From the NCBI GenBank assembly GCA_016215465.1, contig JACRJT010000002.1, positions 1 through 62,991 of the forward strand: 62,991 nt of DNA, read 5' to 3'. Below the pieces are notes generated by a model. The model saw only the letters and a list, made by a program, of their open reading frames with translations. It searched no databases and was not told where the DNA came from. Shown one piece after another: positions 35,793 to 45,617 of this stretch. This stretch comes from Nitrososphaerota archaeon (lineage in GTDB: Archaea; Thermoproteota; Nitrososphaeria; Nitrososphaerales; Nitrosopumilaceae). The position numbers and the translations under genes are program-made. Numbering within the stretch: position 1 is the first letter of the stretch; each line of letters opens with the position of its first letter.

Positions 35793-36755
35793 GTAAATCA
35801 TCTTCTTTTCTTCAAGGCCATAAATTAAATTCTTAATTGTAATTTCAGCCATCTTTTTTCTTGTTTCGTCAGTGGAGCTTCCAATGTGAGGAACCAGTAC
35901 TACATTTTTCATTTTTGCAAGTTCATGATTTTTTCCTATCGGCTCTCTTTCAAATACGTCGAGAGCAGCTCCTGCAATCATATCTGATCTTAGCGCTTTT
36001 ACCAGATCTTTTTCGTTTATTATTTTCCCACGTGACGTGTTGATCAAATGTGAAGTCTTTTTCATTTTTTTCAAAAGACGCATATCTACAATTCTGTGTG
36101 TTTCTTTTGTATATGGAACGTGAACTGTCACAGCGTCACTTTTCTCAAACAGTTCATCAAGTGAGACATATTTTGCGCCAAGTTTTTTTTCTTGGCTTTT
36201 TGACAATCTGTGCCTGCTGTGATATGTGATTTTCATTCCAAATGGGGTGATTCTTTTTGCTACTGCCTGACCTATTCTTCCCATTCCAAAGATTCCGACT
36301 GTTTTCCCTTCCATGTCCGTGCCAACGTAATCATGTGGGCCAAATATGACCTTCCACTTTCCACATCTGATCATTCTATCACCCTCAGTGATCCTTCTCA
36401 TAGAATCAAGCAAAAGAGCTACTGCCAGATCTGCAGTTGCGTTTGTTAGAACATCAGGAGTGTAGCCAATTTTGATTTTGTGTGATTTTGCCTTCTGCAA
36501 ATCAATGTGGTCATACCCGACACTATAGGTGCTGATTACCTTGAGTTTTTTGGCATTTTCAATTATCTCCTTATCTATTATGTCGTAAGGAAAGCAAACG
36601 AGGCCGTCAGCCTGACTTATTTTTGATAGCAATTTGCCTTTTGGCATTGGTATTTCTCCACTGTGAACGTAAAGGTCGTATCGCTTTTTCAGCTCTATCA
36701 TTGCAAATTCGTGAAGTTTTCGAGTGAGAAGAATTTTCATTCTAGGTTTTGCCAA
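35775..36755 (-). CDS. D-isomer-specific 2-hydroxyacid dehydrogenase (glyoxylate/hydroxypyruvate reductase-like)
   Basis: The 326-residue NAD(P)-dependent enzyme has the Rossmann motif GKTVGIFGMGRIGQAVAKR near residue 148, the substrate/NAD arginine in LINTSRGKIIN near residue 235, the catalytic glutamate in DVFEREP near residue 263 and the histidine in LVPHIGSST near residue 286. It could be a glyoxylate reductase or, less likely, phosphoglycerate dehydrogenase, as it lacks the regulatory C-terminal domains. The TTG start is about 28 bases from a palindromic TATA box. Confidence 0.9.
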   Translation of the reverse strand: MAKPRMKILLTRKLHEFAMIELKKRYDLYVHSGEIPMPKGKLLSKISQADGLVCFPYDIIDKEIIENAKKLKVISTYSVGYDHIDLQKAKSHKIKIGYTPDVLTNATADLAVALLLDSMRRITEGDRMIRCGKWKVIFGPHDYVGTDMEGKTVGIFGMGRIGQAVAKRITPFGMKITYHSRHRLSKSQEKKLGAKYVSLDELFEKSDAVTVHVPYTKETHRIVDMRLLKKMKKTSHLINTSRGKIINEKDLVKALRSDMIAGAALDVFEREPIGKNHELAKMKNVVLVPHIGSSTDETRKKMAEITIKNLIYGLEEKKMIYSVNLD

Positions 36756-36779
36756 TTGTCTGCGGAAATCTCATCAATC

Positions 36780-36787
36780 CTTATAAG
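36780..36787. promoter_or_regulatory. Palindromic TATA box CTTATAAG between divergent genes
   Basis: The 8-base palindrome is centred 28 bases from the TTG of the 2-hydroxyacid dehydrogenase (minus strand) and 34 bases from the TTG of the small cysteine-rich gene (plus strand). I see no other TATA-like element in the gap, so one box may serve both directions. Confidence 0.5.
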
Positions 36788-36817
36788 ATTTGTTATCACA
36801 ATCATGGTGACCAAAAA

Positions 36818-36949
36818 TTGGAGGAAGAAGAGTTTGCACTGTGCATAGAATGTGGTAACGCGATAGAAAAATGCGTCTGTGTTTGTCCTTATTGTGGGGA
36901 ACGGGACAAATGCGAATGCGCCCTCTTTGAAGCAGCTACTGGCGGATAA
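36818..36949 (+). CDS. Small cysteine-rich (zinc-ribbon-like) protein, 43 aa
   Basis: From TTG 36818 the product is 43 residues with an acidic start (EEEEFALC) and CIECGNAIEKCVCVCPYCGERDKC, eight cysteines in CxxC-like pairs suggesting a zinc ribbon. A longer in-frame start exists at 36749, but it would overlap the divergent gene and its promoter, so I prefer the short form. The 2-oxoacid oxidoreductase genes follow after 39 bases. Confidence 0.6.
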   Translation: MEEEEFALCIECGNAIEKCVCVCPYCGERDKCECALFEAATGG

Positions 36950-36988
36950 ATTTTACATATTCTTAATAATAAACAAAACTTAGGTGAT

Positions 36989-38902
36989 ATGTTGGAACAA
37001 ACAGACATCAGCTGGCTAATTGGTGGACCACAGGGAAGCGGAGTAGAATCTGGAGCTAACATATTTTCTAGAGCATGTGCCTCAATGGGATATGAAATCT
37101 TTGGAAAAAGAGAATTTTATTCCAACATAAAAGGAGAGCATAGCTATTTTGTTGTCAGGGTATCAAACAATGCAATTCACTCAAACATTAACGACATAAC
37201 AATGATGGCGGCATTTGACGCAGAAACAATTTTTCGACACGCAGACGAAGTAATCAAAAATGGTGCGATAATCTATGATTCTGATCTTGTTACCGCCAAA
37301 GTTGACGAAGTTCATAACATGGATCTCAACTACAAGCAAAGACTACTAAAGTATCTTGACTCTAAGAACAAATCGCACACAATTCAGGGGATTTTAGATA
37401 TCGTACAAGAGCGCGGCGTTAACCTGTATCCTATATCTTTTAGAAATGTTTTGTCTGCCATGGCAGACGAAGTAAACAATCCTAGACTCAAAGGAATGGT
37501 AAGAATGTTCAATGTGCTTGGAGTCTCATTCTCACTTGGCGTGCTTGGAATGCCACCTGAGACACTGCTTAGCTCAATTGATGCGATTTTTGCAAAAAAG
37601 CAAACCATTGCAGACCTTAACAAAAAAACAGCGAACTATGCGTATAATTTTGCCACTGCAAAATTTCCAAACTTTACATATCGTCTAAAACCAGTTGAGA
37701 AAAAATCTGGCACCATCCTAGTTCAGGGATATCAGGGAACCGCACTTGGCAAAATGGTTTGCGGCTGCAGATTCCAACCGTACTATCCGATCACGCCTGC
37801 CTCCGATGAGAGCGTCTATTTAGAATCAAACGAAATTTTAGATGTCAAAGAAAACAGGCCTGGCTCAACTGTTGTAGTACAGACAGAAGATGAGATGTCT
37901 GCAATGGGAATGACAATTGGGGGTGCACTGACAGGTACACGCTCAGCAACCTGCACGTCTGGTCCTGGATTCGCGCTGATGGCAGAAATGTTGGGATGGG
38001 CAGGAATCAACGAGGTTCCAGTTGTAATTACTTTGTATCAGCGAAGTGGGCCATCCACCGGGTTGCCTACACGACACGGTCAGGATGATCTCCTGTTTGC
38101 AGTCTATGCTGGACATGGCGAATTCCCAAAAATGGTTTATGCGTCAGGTGACATCGAGGAAAGCTTCTATGACACTGGAAGATGTTTTAACTATGCTGAC
38201 GTCTATCAGGTTCCAGTAATCCACATGATGGACAAGTTTCTGGCAAGCTCTGTAGTTACATGCAAGAGGTTTGACTCTGACAAAATAATGATTAACCGAG
38301 GAAAACTCTTGGACAAGATCGAGGGAGACTACAAGAGATTTGCGTTTGTCCCAGATGGAATATCACCAAGATCAAAACTTGGGCTTGAAAACGGCATATT
38401 TTGGAATACTGGCGACGAAAGTGATGAGTATGGTCACATATCGGAAGATCCGGAAATAAGAATAAAAAAAATGGACAAGCGATACTCCAAACTCGAATAT
38501 ATGCTAAAAACAATACCCCAAGAAGAACAGGCGATATCATATGGGGCGTCTGACTATTGTGTTGTGAGCTGGGGTTCTACAAAGGGCCCGATTCTTGACG
38601 CAATTGATATGCTAAAAAAAGAAAACATCAACGTTGGATTCATCCAAATGAAACTACTCCATCCGTTCCCAACTGACTATGTCAAATCATTACTAAAAAA
38701 CGTCAAAACCGTAATCGACATTGAGGCAAATCAGACAGGTCAGCTTGGATTACTTTTAAAGCAAAACTTGGAACGCAGTCCTGATTACTATATTCTAAAA
38801 TACACTGGAAGGGCAATGACTTCAACAGAATTGTACGATTCACTAAAAAACATAATAGCGAACAAGGCCGAAAAAAGGCAGGTGTTGACTCATGGCGCTT
38901 AA
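36989..38902 (+). CDS. korA: 2-oxoacid:ferredoxin oxidoreductase, fused gamma-alpha subunit
   Basis: The 637-residue subunit joins a gamma domain (residues 1-190, starting [18 protein letters not shown]) to the alpha domain (from about 245: [28 protein letters not shown]). The [17 protein letters not shown] and [17 protein letters not shown] segments are typical. With the beta subunit it oxidatively decarboxylates a 2-oxoacid (pyruvate or 2-oxoglutarate) to the acyl-CoA, or runs in reverse for carbon fixation. The substrate cannot be decided from sequence alone. It overlaps the beta gene by 11 bases. Confidence 0.92.
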   Translation: MLEQTDISWLIGGPQGSGVESGANIFSRACASMGYEIFGKREFYSNIKGEHSYFVVRVSNNAIHSNINDITMMAAFDAETIFRHADEVIKNGAIIYDSDLVTAKVDEVHNMDLNYKQRLLKYLDSKNKSHTIQGILDIVQERGVNLYPISFRNVLSAMADEVNNPRLKGMVRMFNVLGVSFSLGVLGMPPETLLSSIDAIFAKKQTIADLNKKTANYAYNFATAKFPNFTYRLKPVEKKSGTILVQGYQGTALGKMVCGCRFQPYYPITPASDESVYLESNEILDVKENRPGSTVVVQTEDEMSAMGMTIGGALTGTRSATCTSGPGFALMAEMLGWAGINEVPVVITLYQRSGPSTGLPTRHGQDDLLFAVYAGHGEFPKMVYASGDIEESFYDTGRCFNYADVYQVPVIHMMDKFLASSVVTCKRFDSDKIMINRGKLLDKIEGDYKRFAFVPDGISPRSKLGLENGIFWNTGDESDEYGHISEDPEIRIKKMDKRYSKLEYMLKTIPQEEQAISYGASDYCVVSWGSTKGPILDAIDMLKKENINVGFIQMKLLHPFPTDYVKSLLKNVKTVIDIEANQTGQLGLLLKQNLERSPDYYILKYTGRAMTSTELYDSLKNIIANKAEKRQVLTHGA

Positions 38903-39854
38903 GATAGGTGATTACAAAACCGAGGTACACAACGACTGGTGTCCTGGGTGTGGGGACTTTGGGATTGTTAATGCAATACAGATGGCACTGTCTGAAATGC
39001 AGATACCTCGACATCAGGCCGCAATATTTTCTGGAATAGGATGCTCTGGCAAGACGTCTCATTTTATCAACGTGTATGGCGTTCACACCTTGCATGGGCG
39101 AGTTTTGACATTTGCACAGGGCGCAAAGCTTGCAAATCCCGATATGAAAATTATTGCTGCCGGTGGTGACGGGGACGGGCTTGGAATAGGAGTAGGCCAT
39201 TTTATTGCAGCAGGCAGACGAAACTTGGATCTCACATACATCATATTCAACAATGGAGTTTATGGCCTTACAAAGGGACAAGCGTCTCCTACACTAAGGC
39301 TGGGAGAAAAAACAAAATCATTACCAAGCCCAAACACAAACTACAATGTTAATCCAATTGGCCTTGCAATTACAAGCGGATTTACCTTTGTTGCGCGTGG
39401 ATATGCCTATGATGTAAGGCATCTAAAGGATCTCATAATTGCAGCAGTGAACCACAAGGGCCTTGCGTTTCTTGACGTTTTACAGCCATGCCCAACATAC
39501 AACGACATCAATACCCGTGACTGGTACTCTGGGATGGATAATCTGGATGAATCAAAAAAACAGCACTCGCGAATCTACAAGCTTGAGGACACCGGCTATG
39601 ATCCTGTGGTTCATTATGATTCTGAAACGGAATTCAACGAAAAATTAACACAGGCGCTAATCAAATCACTGGAATGGGACACTAAAATCCCGACTGGCAT
39701 ATTTTATAAAAATGAAATAATCAGCCAATATGAGAAAAGAATCATGGATAAAATTCCAAACTATATGGAAAATCCCCCATCCGCGCAGGTGGTCTCCTCA
39801 AATGGCAAGCCAACCGCCGACATATCAAAAATTTTAGATTCTATGTCTGTTTGA
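38892..39854 (+). CDS. korB: 2-oxoacid:ferredoxin oxidoreductase, beta subunit
   Basis: The 320-residue subunit binds thiamine diphosphate and one [4Fe-4S] cluster. The N-terminus carries WCPGCGDFG and [12 protein letters not shown] cysteines. The TPP motif begins [14 protein letters not shown] near residue 92 and ends [23 protein letters not shown] supplies another cluster cysteine. Its partner is the gamma-alpha subunit just upstream; a dicluster ferredoxin-like protein at 56706-57665 is a possible electron acceptor. Confidence 0.94.
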   Translation: MALKIGDYKTEVHNDWCPGCGDFGIVNAIQMALSEMQIPRHQAAIFSGIGCSGKTSHFINVYGVHTLHGRVLTFAQGAKLANPDMKIIAAGGDGDGLGIGVGHFIAAGRRNLDLTYIIFNNGVYGLTKGQASPTLRLGEKTKSLPSPNTNYNVNPIGLAITSGFTFVARGYAYDVRHLKDLIIAAVNHKGLAFLDVLQPCPTYNDINTRDWYSGMDNLDESKKQHSRIYKLEDTGYDPVVHYDSETEFNEKLTQALIKSLEWDTKIPTGIFYKNEIISQYEKRIMDKIPNYMENPPSAQVVSSNGKPTADISKILDSMSV

Positions 39855-39913
39855 AATATCATGAATCATAATATAATGAATATTAGCAAGTTACACGGAA
39901 GGTTGTACTATAA

Positions 39914-40348
39914 TTGAATCTGACTGAAGCAAACAAGATATTTCGAAAATCCATAATTAAGGGATATTTTGAACCAAGCTTGCTTAATCTTGACTTTAGT
40001 AAATCCAACATAAAACACCCGACAATGCCAGAAGACGGACTCATGCAATCAAACCTGTTGCACATTTTTTTTGATGTTGAAACCGGCTCTGACTATCCTG
40101 ATGGCGATGAATGGTTTATCGCAGAATTTCTATTCCCATACAACATAAAAATTCCCGACAGTGTCAAGGGTCCAGACTATTTTACATCGCTTTCACTAAG
40201 TGACGGCAAAAATTACTGGCATCATCGGGAACTAATCCGATTCAAGTACGGAAAATCAAAAAAGCTTGCCGAATCACTTGACTTTTTGGACTCCAAATAC
40301 AAAGAGCTACACTCCATGCTAGAGCCTCTAGAAAAAGACATCAAGTAG
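39914..40348 (+). CDS. Hypothetical protein (144 aa)
   Basis: This acidic soluble protein is rich in aromatic residues (DEWFIAEFLFPYNIKIPD, NYWHHRELIRFKYG) with a coiled C-terminal helix. I recognise no domain. The start is TTG after an AATATAATG box. Its end overlaps the convergent 178-residue gene by eight bases. Confidence 0.55.
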   Translation: MNLTEANKIFRKSIIKGYFEPSLLNLDFSKSNIKHPTMPEDGLMQSNLLHIFFDVETGSDYPDGDEWFIAEFLFPYNIKIPDSVKGPDYFTSLSLSDGKNYWHHRELIRFKYGKSKKLAESLDFLDSKYKELHSMLEPLEKDIK

Positions 40349-40877
40349 ATATTTTCCAGACATCGTTTTTTAGGACAAATTTCTTCTTGTTTGCAAATAA
40401 GGTGTTTAGTCTCCACTTTCTCGTCTCGACATCAAAGTTGTAAATTACATTTGATATTTCCTGAGGCATGTTGGAAGAATCCAGGTGGAACGGCAGAAGC
40501 TCGATTACAAAATCCATCTTTTCTAGTGCGTTATCAAACCAACTGCGATCCTCCACGTCCAATGCAAATCCTATCTGTGGGTTGCCCGAAAAGTTGATCT
40601 CGATTTTCAGTGCGTTGCTTGATCCTCTGCGCCTTTTCATTTCCTTGAAAATTTGTTTGACCTTGTCCCATCTGCGATATTCAAACCATTTAAAAAATTC
40701 TTCATTAAATTCAAGCGGAATTGACAATGTAATGAGGCTGACAAAATTTGGATCCATTTCTCGCGTCTCAAACTGTGTTACGCGAAATCTCTCGTTAAAT
40801 ATTCCGTAAATTACCTCGATTTCCCATGGTGAAATTCCATAATACTTTAGATTCGTGGTGAGAAAACTGTCCGCCAT
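40341..40877 (-). CDS. Hypothetical protein (178 aa)
   Basis: The soluble product alternates beta strands and helices, with an aromatic and basic middle (FFKWFEYRRWDKVKQIFKEMKRRRG) and a C-terminal half WRLNTLFANKKKFVLKNDVW. I recognise no family. Together with the neighbouring 144- and 184-residue genes it forms an unassigned group between korB and cofE. Confidence 0.55.
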   Translation of the reverse strand: MADSFLTTNLKYYGISPWEIEVIYGIFNERFRVTQFETREMDPNFVSLITLSIPLEFNEEFFKWFEYRRWDKVKQIFKEMKRRRGSSNALKIEINFSGNPQIGFALDVEDRSWFDNALEKMDFVIELLPFHLDSSNMPQEISNVIYNFDVETRKWRLNTLFANKKKFVLKNDVWKIST

Positions 40878-40940
40878 AATTTCCTTTTCTTAAAAATTGT
40901 AATTAAAGTTTCGAGGAATAATTCCAGAAAATTAGTATTG

Positions 40941-41495
40941 CTATATGGTGTTTAGATATTTCCAGAGGTAAAATATGCTGATCGTGCCAATGAAAAAGAG
41001 CATTGGCTTCCAGGCAAAAACCGGAATGCTTGGTGTTGCTAATCTTATCTTGTAATTGTCAAATACTGTGTGGACGTAGTTCTTTACCTTGTCATTCCAT
41101 ATTTTGTAGTCAATTTGGTGTTTTTTTAGCATGCTTTCAATTTCATAAATAACTGGAGTTCTCTGGCAGAACAAGTGCTGCAAATAATCCCTTGACACCT
41201 CAACTTCTGCATGTATTGCAACTAGTCCTTTTTTCATGTCAACTAGTCTGACGTGCATCTCCCAAGGCTTTTTCAGCTTTAGCGACAAGCCGTGGCCAAT
41301 CTGAGATTCTTGCTTGTGCTCAAATTTTACATGAGTAAAGCCCTCGTTTTTGAAGAGCTTTAGTAATTCATCTACATTTTTTTTAACGATAACTGTAAGC
41401 TGTTCTACTCCCTTGGCATCAATGGATATAGTTCGCTTGACTCCGTCATGGAATGATATTGTCTTTGGGTACCTTGTGAGGTATTCTTGTGCCAT
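40941..41495 (-). CDS. Hypothetical tail-anchored membrane protein (184 aa)
   Basis: Residues 1-150 are soluble and charged with alternating strands and helices. A single hydrophobic helix (MLFFIGTISIFYLWKYL, about residues 164-181) at the very C-terminus would anchor the protein with its bulk in the cytoplasm. No domain recognised. Confidence 0.6.
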   Translation of the reverse strand: MAQEYLTRYPKTISFHDGVKRTISIDAKGVEQLTVIVKKNVDELLKLFKNEGFTHVKFEHKQESQIGHGLSLKLKKPWEMHVRLVDMKKGLVAIHAEVEVSRDYLQHLFCQRTPVIYEIESMLKKHQIDYKIWNDKVKNYVHTVFDNYKIRLATPSIPVFAWKPMLFFIGTISIFYLWKYLNTI

Positions 41496-41558
41496 AGTTC
41501 TATCCTGTCCTCAAAACCAGTTTTATTTAAAGGAATAAACCTGTCTTGACAATATACT

Positions 41559-42332
41559 CTAATTTTTGCTCTGAAAGCCGCGAACATACACACACTGATC
41601 GTAGGATATTGCCATTTCATCGGTCCTGATTTTTCTGTCAGTTAGCTTTACTCCTGATTTTTTTATTACCGCAACTGGTGTTGACTCTGAACCCTCTCCC
41701 ATCTTGTGGTTCGCAATTGTGGCAAGATTATCAGCAGTTGCCTTTAGGGTAACTTTGAGGGGATTTCCGTCAAGGTCCTTTTGTCCCCGCATGTCGTGCA
41801 CCGGCTCTAATCCTGCACATGCGATTGCAACACCTGTGGTTCCAATTCTTGCCGGCATCAGCCTACTGTCCACAATTATTATCCCTACATGAATTCCAAA
41901 ATTAAGAAAGATCTTTCTACGCAGCTGTTCTGCTATCGAGTACGGCAAGTCTGGATACAAAATTATGCTGCCTTTTCTCACATTTGATTTGTCTATTCCT
42001 GCATTTGGAGCAAGAATGTTATCTGAGGCTGTAAGTACAAAGCCTGCTACTCCGCCAAAAATTTTATCCGACTCACGCAAAACTATCTCAGCTGTTTTTG
42101 CATCAATCTGAAATCTTTCTGATATGGAGTGAGACTTTTCAGACGATTTGATTTTTTCAATATCTACTATGCGGTTCTGCGAGTTTGCCGTATACTTGCT
42201 CGATATTACCAAAATGTCACCGTCTTCCAAACTGACCACCTTATTCAGGGAATTCATTATGTCTTGGTATAGATCAAAACCACCCTGTCTTTTTTCTATC
42301 CTGACTGGAATGACCTCTAGTGACACAATCAA
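41559..42332 (-). CDS. cofE: Coenzyme F420-0:L-glutamate ligase
   Basis: The 257-residue enzyme adds L-glutamate to F420-0 with GTP. Family segments are DGDILVISSKYTANSQNR near residue 38, DSRLMPARIGTTGVAIACAGLEP near residue 155, and GNPLKVTLKATADNLATIA. The N-terminus begins LEVIPVR. It implies F420 synthesis in this organism; no other cof gene is in the window. Confidence 0.93.
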   Translation of the reverse strand: MIVSLEVIPVRIEKRQGGFDLYQDIMNSLNKVVSLEDGDILVISSKYTANSQNRIVDIEKIKSSEKSHSISERFQIDAKTAEIVLRESDKIFGGVAGFVLTASDNILAPNAGIDKSNVRKGSIILYPDLPYSIAEQLRRKIFLNFGIHVGIIIVDSRLMPARIGTTGVAIACAGLEPVHDMRGQKDLDGNPLKVTLKATADNLATIANHKMGEGSESTPVAVIKKSGVKLTDRKIRTDEMAISYDQCVYVRGFQSKN

Positions 42333-42399
42333 TTATGCAAGTTTCGTATCTTTTAGTCTTCTCCAAAGCTTTTAATCCAAAATGAGACGTATTTTTAAT

Positions 42400-43671
42400 G
42401 TGAACATCACATAAAAACTTCTGGCAAAGGCTGGCGGTAAGTCAAGTGTAGCACCAGGCGATATTGTTTTTGCCAACGTAGACAAGGTGATGATTCACGA
42501 TGTCTCAGGACCAGGAGTCATCAAGGTATTTGACAAGCTAAAAAAAGAAGGGCTAATCAGCGTAGAGAAGCTTTGGAATCCGTCAAAGGTGTGGGTTGCA
42601 GAAGATCATTTTGTCCCGTCTGCCGAAAAGATTTCCGCAGAAAACATCATGAAGCTGACAAAATTTACAAAGCAATATGGGATTGAGAAACACTTCAAGT
42701 ATGGAATGGGTCAGTATGGAATATGCCATACCTTATCGCACGAAGAGGCCTTGGTCTTGCCAGGCGAGATATATGTTGGCGGGGACTCGCACACAAATAC
42801 AACTGGGGCACTAGGCGCATTTGCCTGCGGATTGGGGCATACTGATGTCGCATATGTTTTACTAAATGGAAAAATTTGGTTCAAGGTTCCAGAGACATTA
42901 TACTTTAAGCTAAATGGAAAACTGCCAGAAAATGTAATGGCCAAAGACTTTATCTTAAAAATAATTGGCGATATTGGTAATGATGGCGCTGCGTATGCGG
43001 CAATGCAGTTTGGCGGAAGCGGAGTATCTGAAATGTCAGTAGAGTCGCGACTCACGTTATGCAACATGACTACCGAGGCTGGTGCAAAAAACGGAATCGT
43101 AGAGCCGGACCAAAAACTCTTTGATTATCTCGCAGCTCGCGGAGCCACTAATTATTCTCCAGTATACGGCGACTCAGATGCGCAATATCAAGATGTCTAT
43201 GAATACGAGGCATCAGAACTAGAACCGCTAGTTGCAAAACCGTTCTCACCAGAAAACATTGCCGTTGTAAGGGACGTTTCGGGAATTGAGCTTGACAAAT
43301 CATACATTGGATCTTGCACTGGGGCAAAATATGAGGACTTGGAAGCTGCCGCAAAAATTCTAAAGGGAAGAAAAGTCAAAATCAGAACTGAGGTTTTGCC
43401 TGCAGCTATATCAATTTACAAAAGAGCGATGGAAAACGGCTTGCTCAAAATATTTCTTGATGCCGGTGTAACCGTAGGGCCACCGACATGTGGTGCATGC
43501 TGTGGTGCGCACATGGGAGTCTTGGCTAAAGACGAAATCTGTATTAGCACCACCAACAGAAATTTCCCTGGACGAATGGGACATGTGGAATCGCAAACAT
43601 ATCTCTCGTCTCCTCTTGTCGCTGCAGCGTCTGCAGTTACTGGCAAAATCACTGATCCGAGGGACCTGTAA
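42400..43671 (+). CDS. leuC: 3-isopropylmalate/homoaconitate dehydratase large subunit, archaeal type, with in-frame TAA at codon 5
   Basis: The long open frame starts at GTG 42487, but family-like N-terminal sequence continues upstream in frame: KLLAKAGGKSSVAPGD runs back to 42415. Just before it the frame reads GTG AAC ATC ACA TAA, so the expected N-terminus MNIT-E-KLLAKAGG has TAA in place of a glutamate codon. A TTTTAA box sits 27 bases before GTG 42400; another, TATTTTTAA, sits 27 bases before CTG 42421. Iron-sulfur cysteines are intact (GSCTGA near 43313, CGACCG near 43490). With the small subunit it isomerises isopropylmalate or a homologue. Confidence 0.8.
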
Positions 43672-44153
43672 TGGGCAAGGTAATAAAATATGAACGCGAC
43701 AACATCGACACCGACGTAATTTTACCTGGTACTTATCTAAAGCTGCATGACTATGATGAAATAGCAAAACATGCAATGGAGGGAATAGATCCTAACTTTC
43801 ACGCAAGGGTAAAAAAAGGCGACTTTATTGTGGCCGGAAAAAACTTTGGGTGCGGCTCATCGCGTGAACACGCCCCGATTGCATTGAGCCACTGTGGAAT
43901 CAAGGCAGTCCTGGCATTGTCATTTGCAAGAATATTTTACAGAAATGCAGTTGATGGGGCATTCTTACTCCCAATAGAAATTGACGAAACTGCCTACAAG
44001 AAAATATCTGAAAACGACGAGCTAGACATAAACACAGAAAAAAACGAAATCAAAAATCTTACAAAAAACGAGATCTACTCCATGAAGCCCTTCTCAGACA
44101 TCATATCAAAGATAATAGCAGCGGGTGGCCTCTTCAAATACAAGCCAGATTAG
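43671..44153 (+). CDS. leuD: 3-isopropylmalate/homoaconitate dehydratase small subunit, archaeal type
   Basis: The 160-residue swivel-domain subunit has DNIDTDVILPGTYL at the N-terminus and the conserved NFGCGSSREHAPIAL near residue 58. The specificity loop reads YLKLHD, which I cannot assign with confidence to isopropylmalate versus homoaconitate. The ATG overlaps the large-subunit stop (TAATG), so translation is coupled. Confidence 0.9.
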   Translation: MGKVIKYERDNIDTDVILPGTYLKLHDYDEIAKHAMEGIDPNFHARVKKGDFIVAGKNFGCGSSREHAPIALSHCGIKAVLALSFARIFYRNAVDGAFLLPIEIDETAYKKISENDELDINTEKNEIKNLTKNEIYSMKPFSDIISKIIAAGGLFKYKPD

Positions 44154-44209
44154 GTACTTCAGCACTGTTTTACAATTTTATATTGATTCTGACAACAATT
44201 TAGTGTAAA

Positions 44210-45616
44210 ATGCCCCAAACGTTGTTTGAAAAAGTCTGGAATTCCCACAAGGTGACCGAAATTGACGGCAGGACACTAATCTATATTGACAGGCATTTGG
44301 TGCATGAGGTGACATCACCCCAAGCCTTTGACGGCTTGAGATTGAACAAAAGGAAGGTGCGAAGACCTGACTTGACATTTGCCACGATGGACCACAACGT
44401 TCCGACAAACAATCGTTCCCTTCCAATCATTGATCAAATCTCTGCAATCCAAATCAAAACTTTGGAGGCAAACTGTAAAGAGTTTGGCATAGAATTATTT
44501 GACTTGCACAGCCCATACCAGGGAATAGTGCACGTGATAGGACCAGAACTTGGGATAACCCTACCTGGCACTACAATTGTATGCGGAGACAGCCACACAT
44601 CAACACATGGTGCCTTTGGCTCATTTGCCTTGGGTATTGGAACAAGCGATGTGGAGCACGTCTTGGCAACACAATGTCTTGTAATGGACAAGCCAAAGAC
44701 ATTTGAAATAAGAGTGGACGGAAAAAGAAAGCACCGACACGCAATTACTGCAAAAGACATCATCCTTTCTATCATAAAAAAAATTGGAACGGCAGGTGGA
44801 ACTGGCACTGTAATTGAATACCGAGGAGAGGCAATTTCTGATCTATCGATGGATGAAAGAATGACCATATGCAACATGTCAATTGAGGCAGGTGCAAGGG
44901 CAGGCTTGATTGCGCCTGATGATAAGACATTTGATTATTTGAAAGGAAGAAAATACATTCCTAAAAATTATGATGACCTAGTTGATTCCTGGAAGACTGA
45001 ACTGGTAACCGATAATGGGGCCAAGTTTGACAAGACCTTTGCCATTAATGCAGGTGATATCATACCGCAAGTGAGTTGGGGAACAAATCCTGCAATGACT
45101 AGCGATGTTACAGATGCCGTGCCATACCCAGATGAATATGCAAAAGGAAACAAAAGCCAAGAAGACGCAGCAAAAAAAGCGCTAGAATACATGGACCTAA
45201 AACCAGGAACCAAGATCACTGACATCAAAATAGACCGTGTATTCATCGGTTCTTGCACAAATGCAAGACTCCAGGATTTGATAGAGGCAGCAGACCTCAT
45301 TCATGGAAGAAAGGCATCGCCAAATGTTCGGGTGATGGTTGTCCCAGGATCACAGCAGGTAAAAAAACAAGCCGAAGAAATGGGCCTGGACAAAATATTT
45401 CAGGACGCGAATTTTGAGTGGCGAGAATCTGGGTGCAGCATGTGCCTTGGAATGAATCCTGATATTTTGTCAAGAGGTGAAAGATGTGCAAGTACGTCAA
45501 ACCGAAACTTTGAGGGAAGACAAGGATCTGGCGGGCGAACACACCTTGTAAGCCCAGTTATGGCTGCAGCTGCTGCAATTGCAGGTCATTTTGTTGATGT
45601 GCGAGAGTGGTTGTAA
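44210..45616 (+). CDS. leuC2: 3-isopropylmalate dehydratase large subunit, bacterial type
   Basis: The 468-residue protein matches the bacterial/eukaryotic LeuC length and starts [37 protein letters not shown]-like (see residues 4-40). Cluster cysteines are in [13 protein letters not shown] and [12 protein letters not shown]. It catalyses 2- to 3-isopropylmalate isomerisation in leucine synthesis. A TTTTATATT box lies about 31 bases upstream. It stands beside a second, shorter archaeal-type pair, and bacterial transfer is a plausible origin. Confidence 0.95.
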   Translation: MPQTLFEKVWNSHKVTEIDGRTLIYIDRHLVHEVTSPQAFDGLRLNKRKVRRPDLTFATMDHNVPTNNRSLPIIDQISAIQIKTLEANCKEFGIELFDLHSPYQGIVHVIGPELGITLPGTTIVCGDSHTSTHGAFGSFALGIGTSDVEHVLATQCLVMDKPKTFEIRVDGKRKHRHAITAKDIILSIIKKIGTAGGTGTVIEYRGEAISDLSMDERMTICNMSIEAGARAGLIAPDDKTFDYLKGRKYIPKNYDDLVDSWKTELVTDNGAKFDKTFAINAGDIIPQVSWGTNPAMTSDVTDAVPYPDEYAKGNKSQEDAAKKALEYMDLKPGTKITDIKIDRVFIGSCTNARLQDLIEAADLIHGRKASPNVRVMVVPGSQQVKKQAEEMGLDKIFQDANFEWRESGCSMCLGMNPDILSRGERCASTSNRNFEGRQGSGGRTHLVSPVMAAAAAIAGHFVDVREWL

Positions 45617-45617
45617 T

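Noticed and set aside
45579-45617. N-terminal extension of the bacterial-type LeuD
   Set aside because: It lies inside leuC2; TTG 45618, one base after the leuC2 stop, fits the family start.
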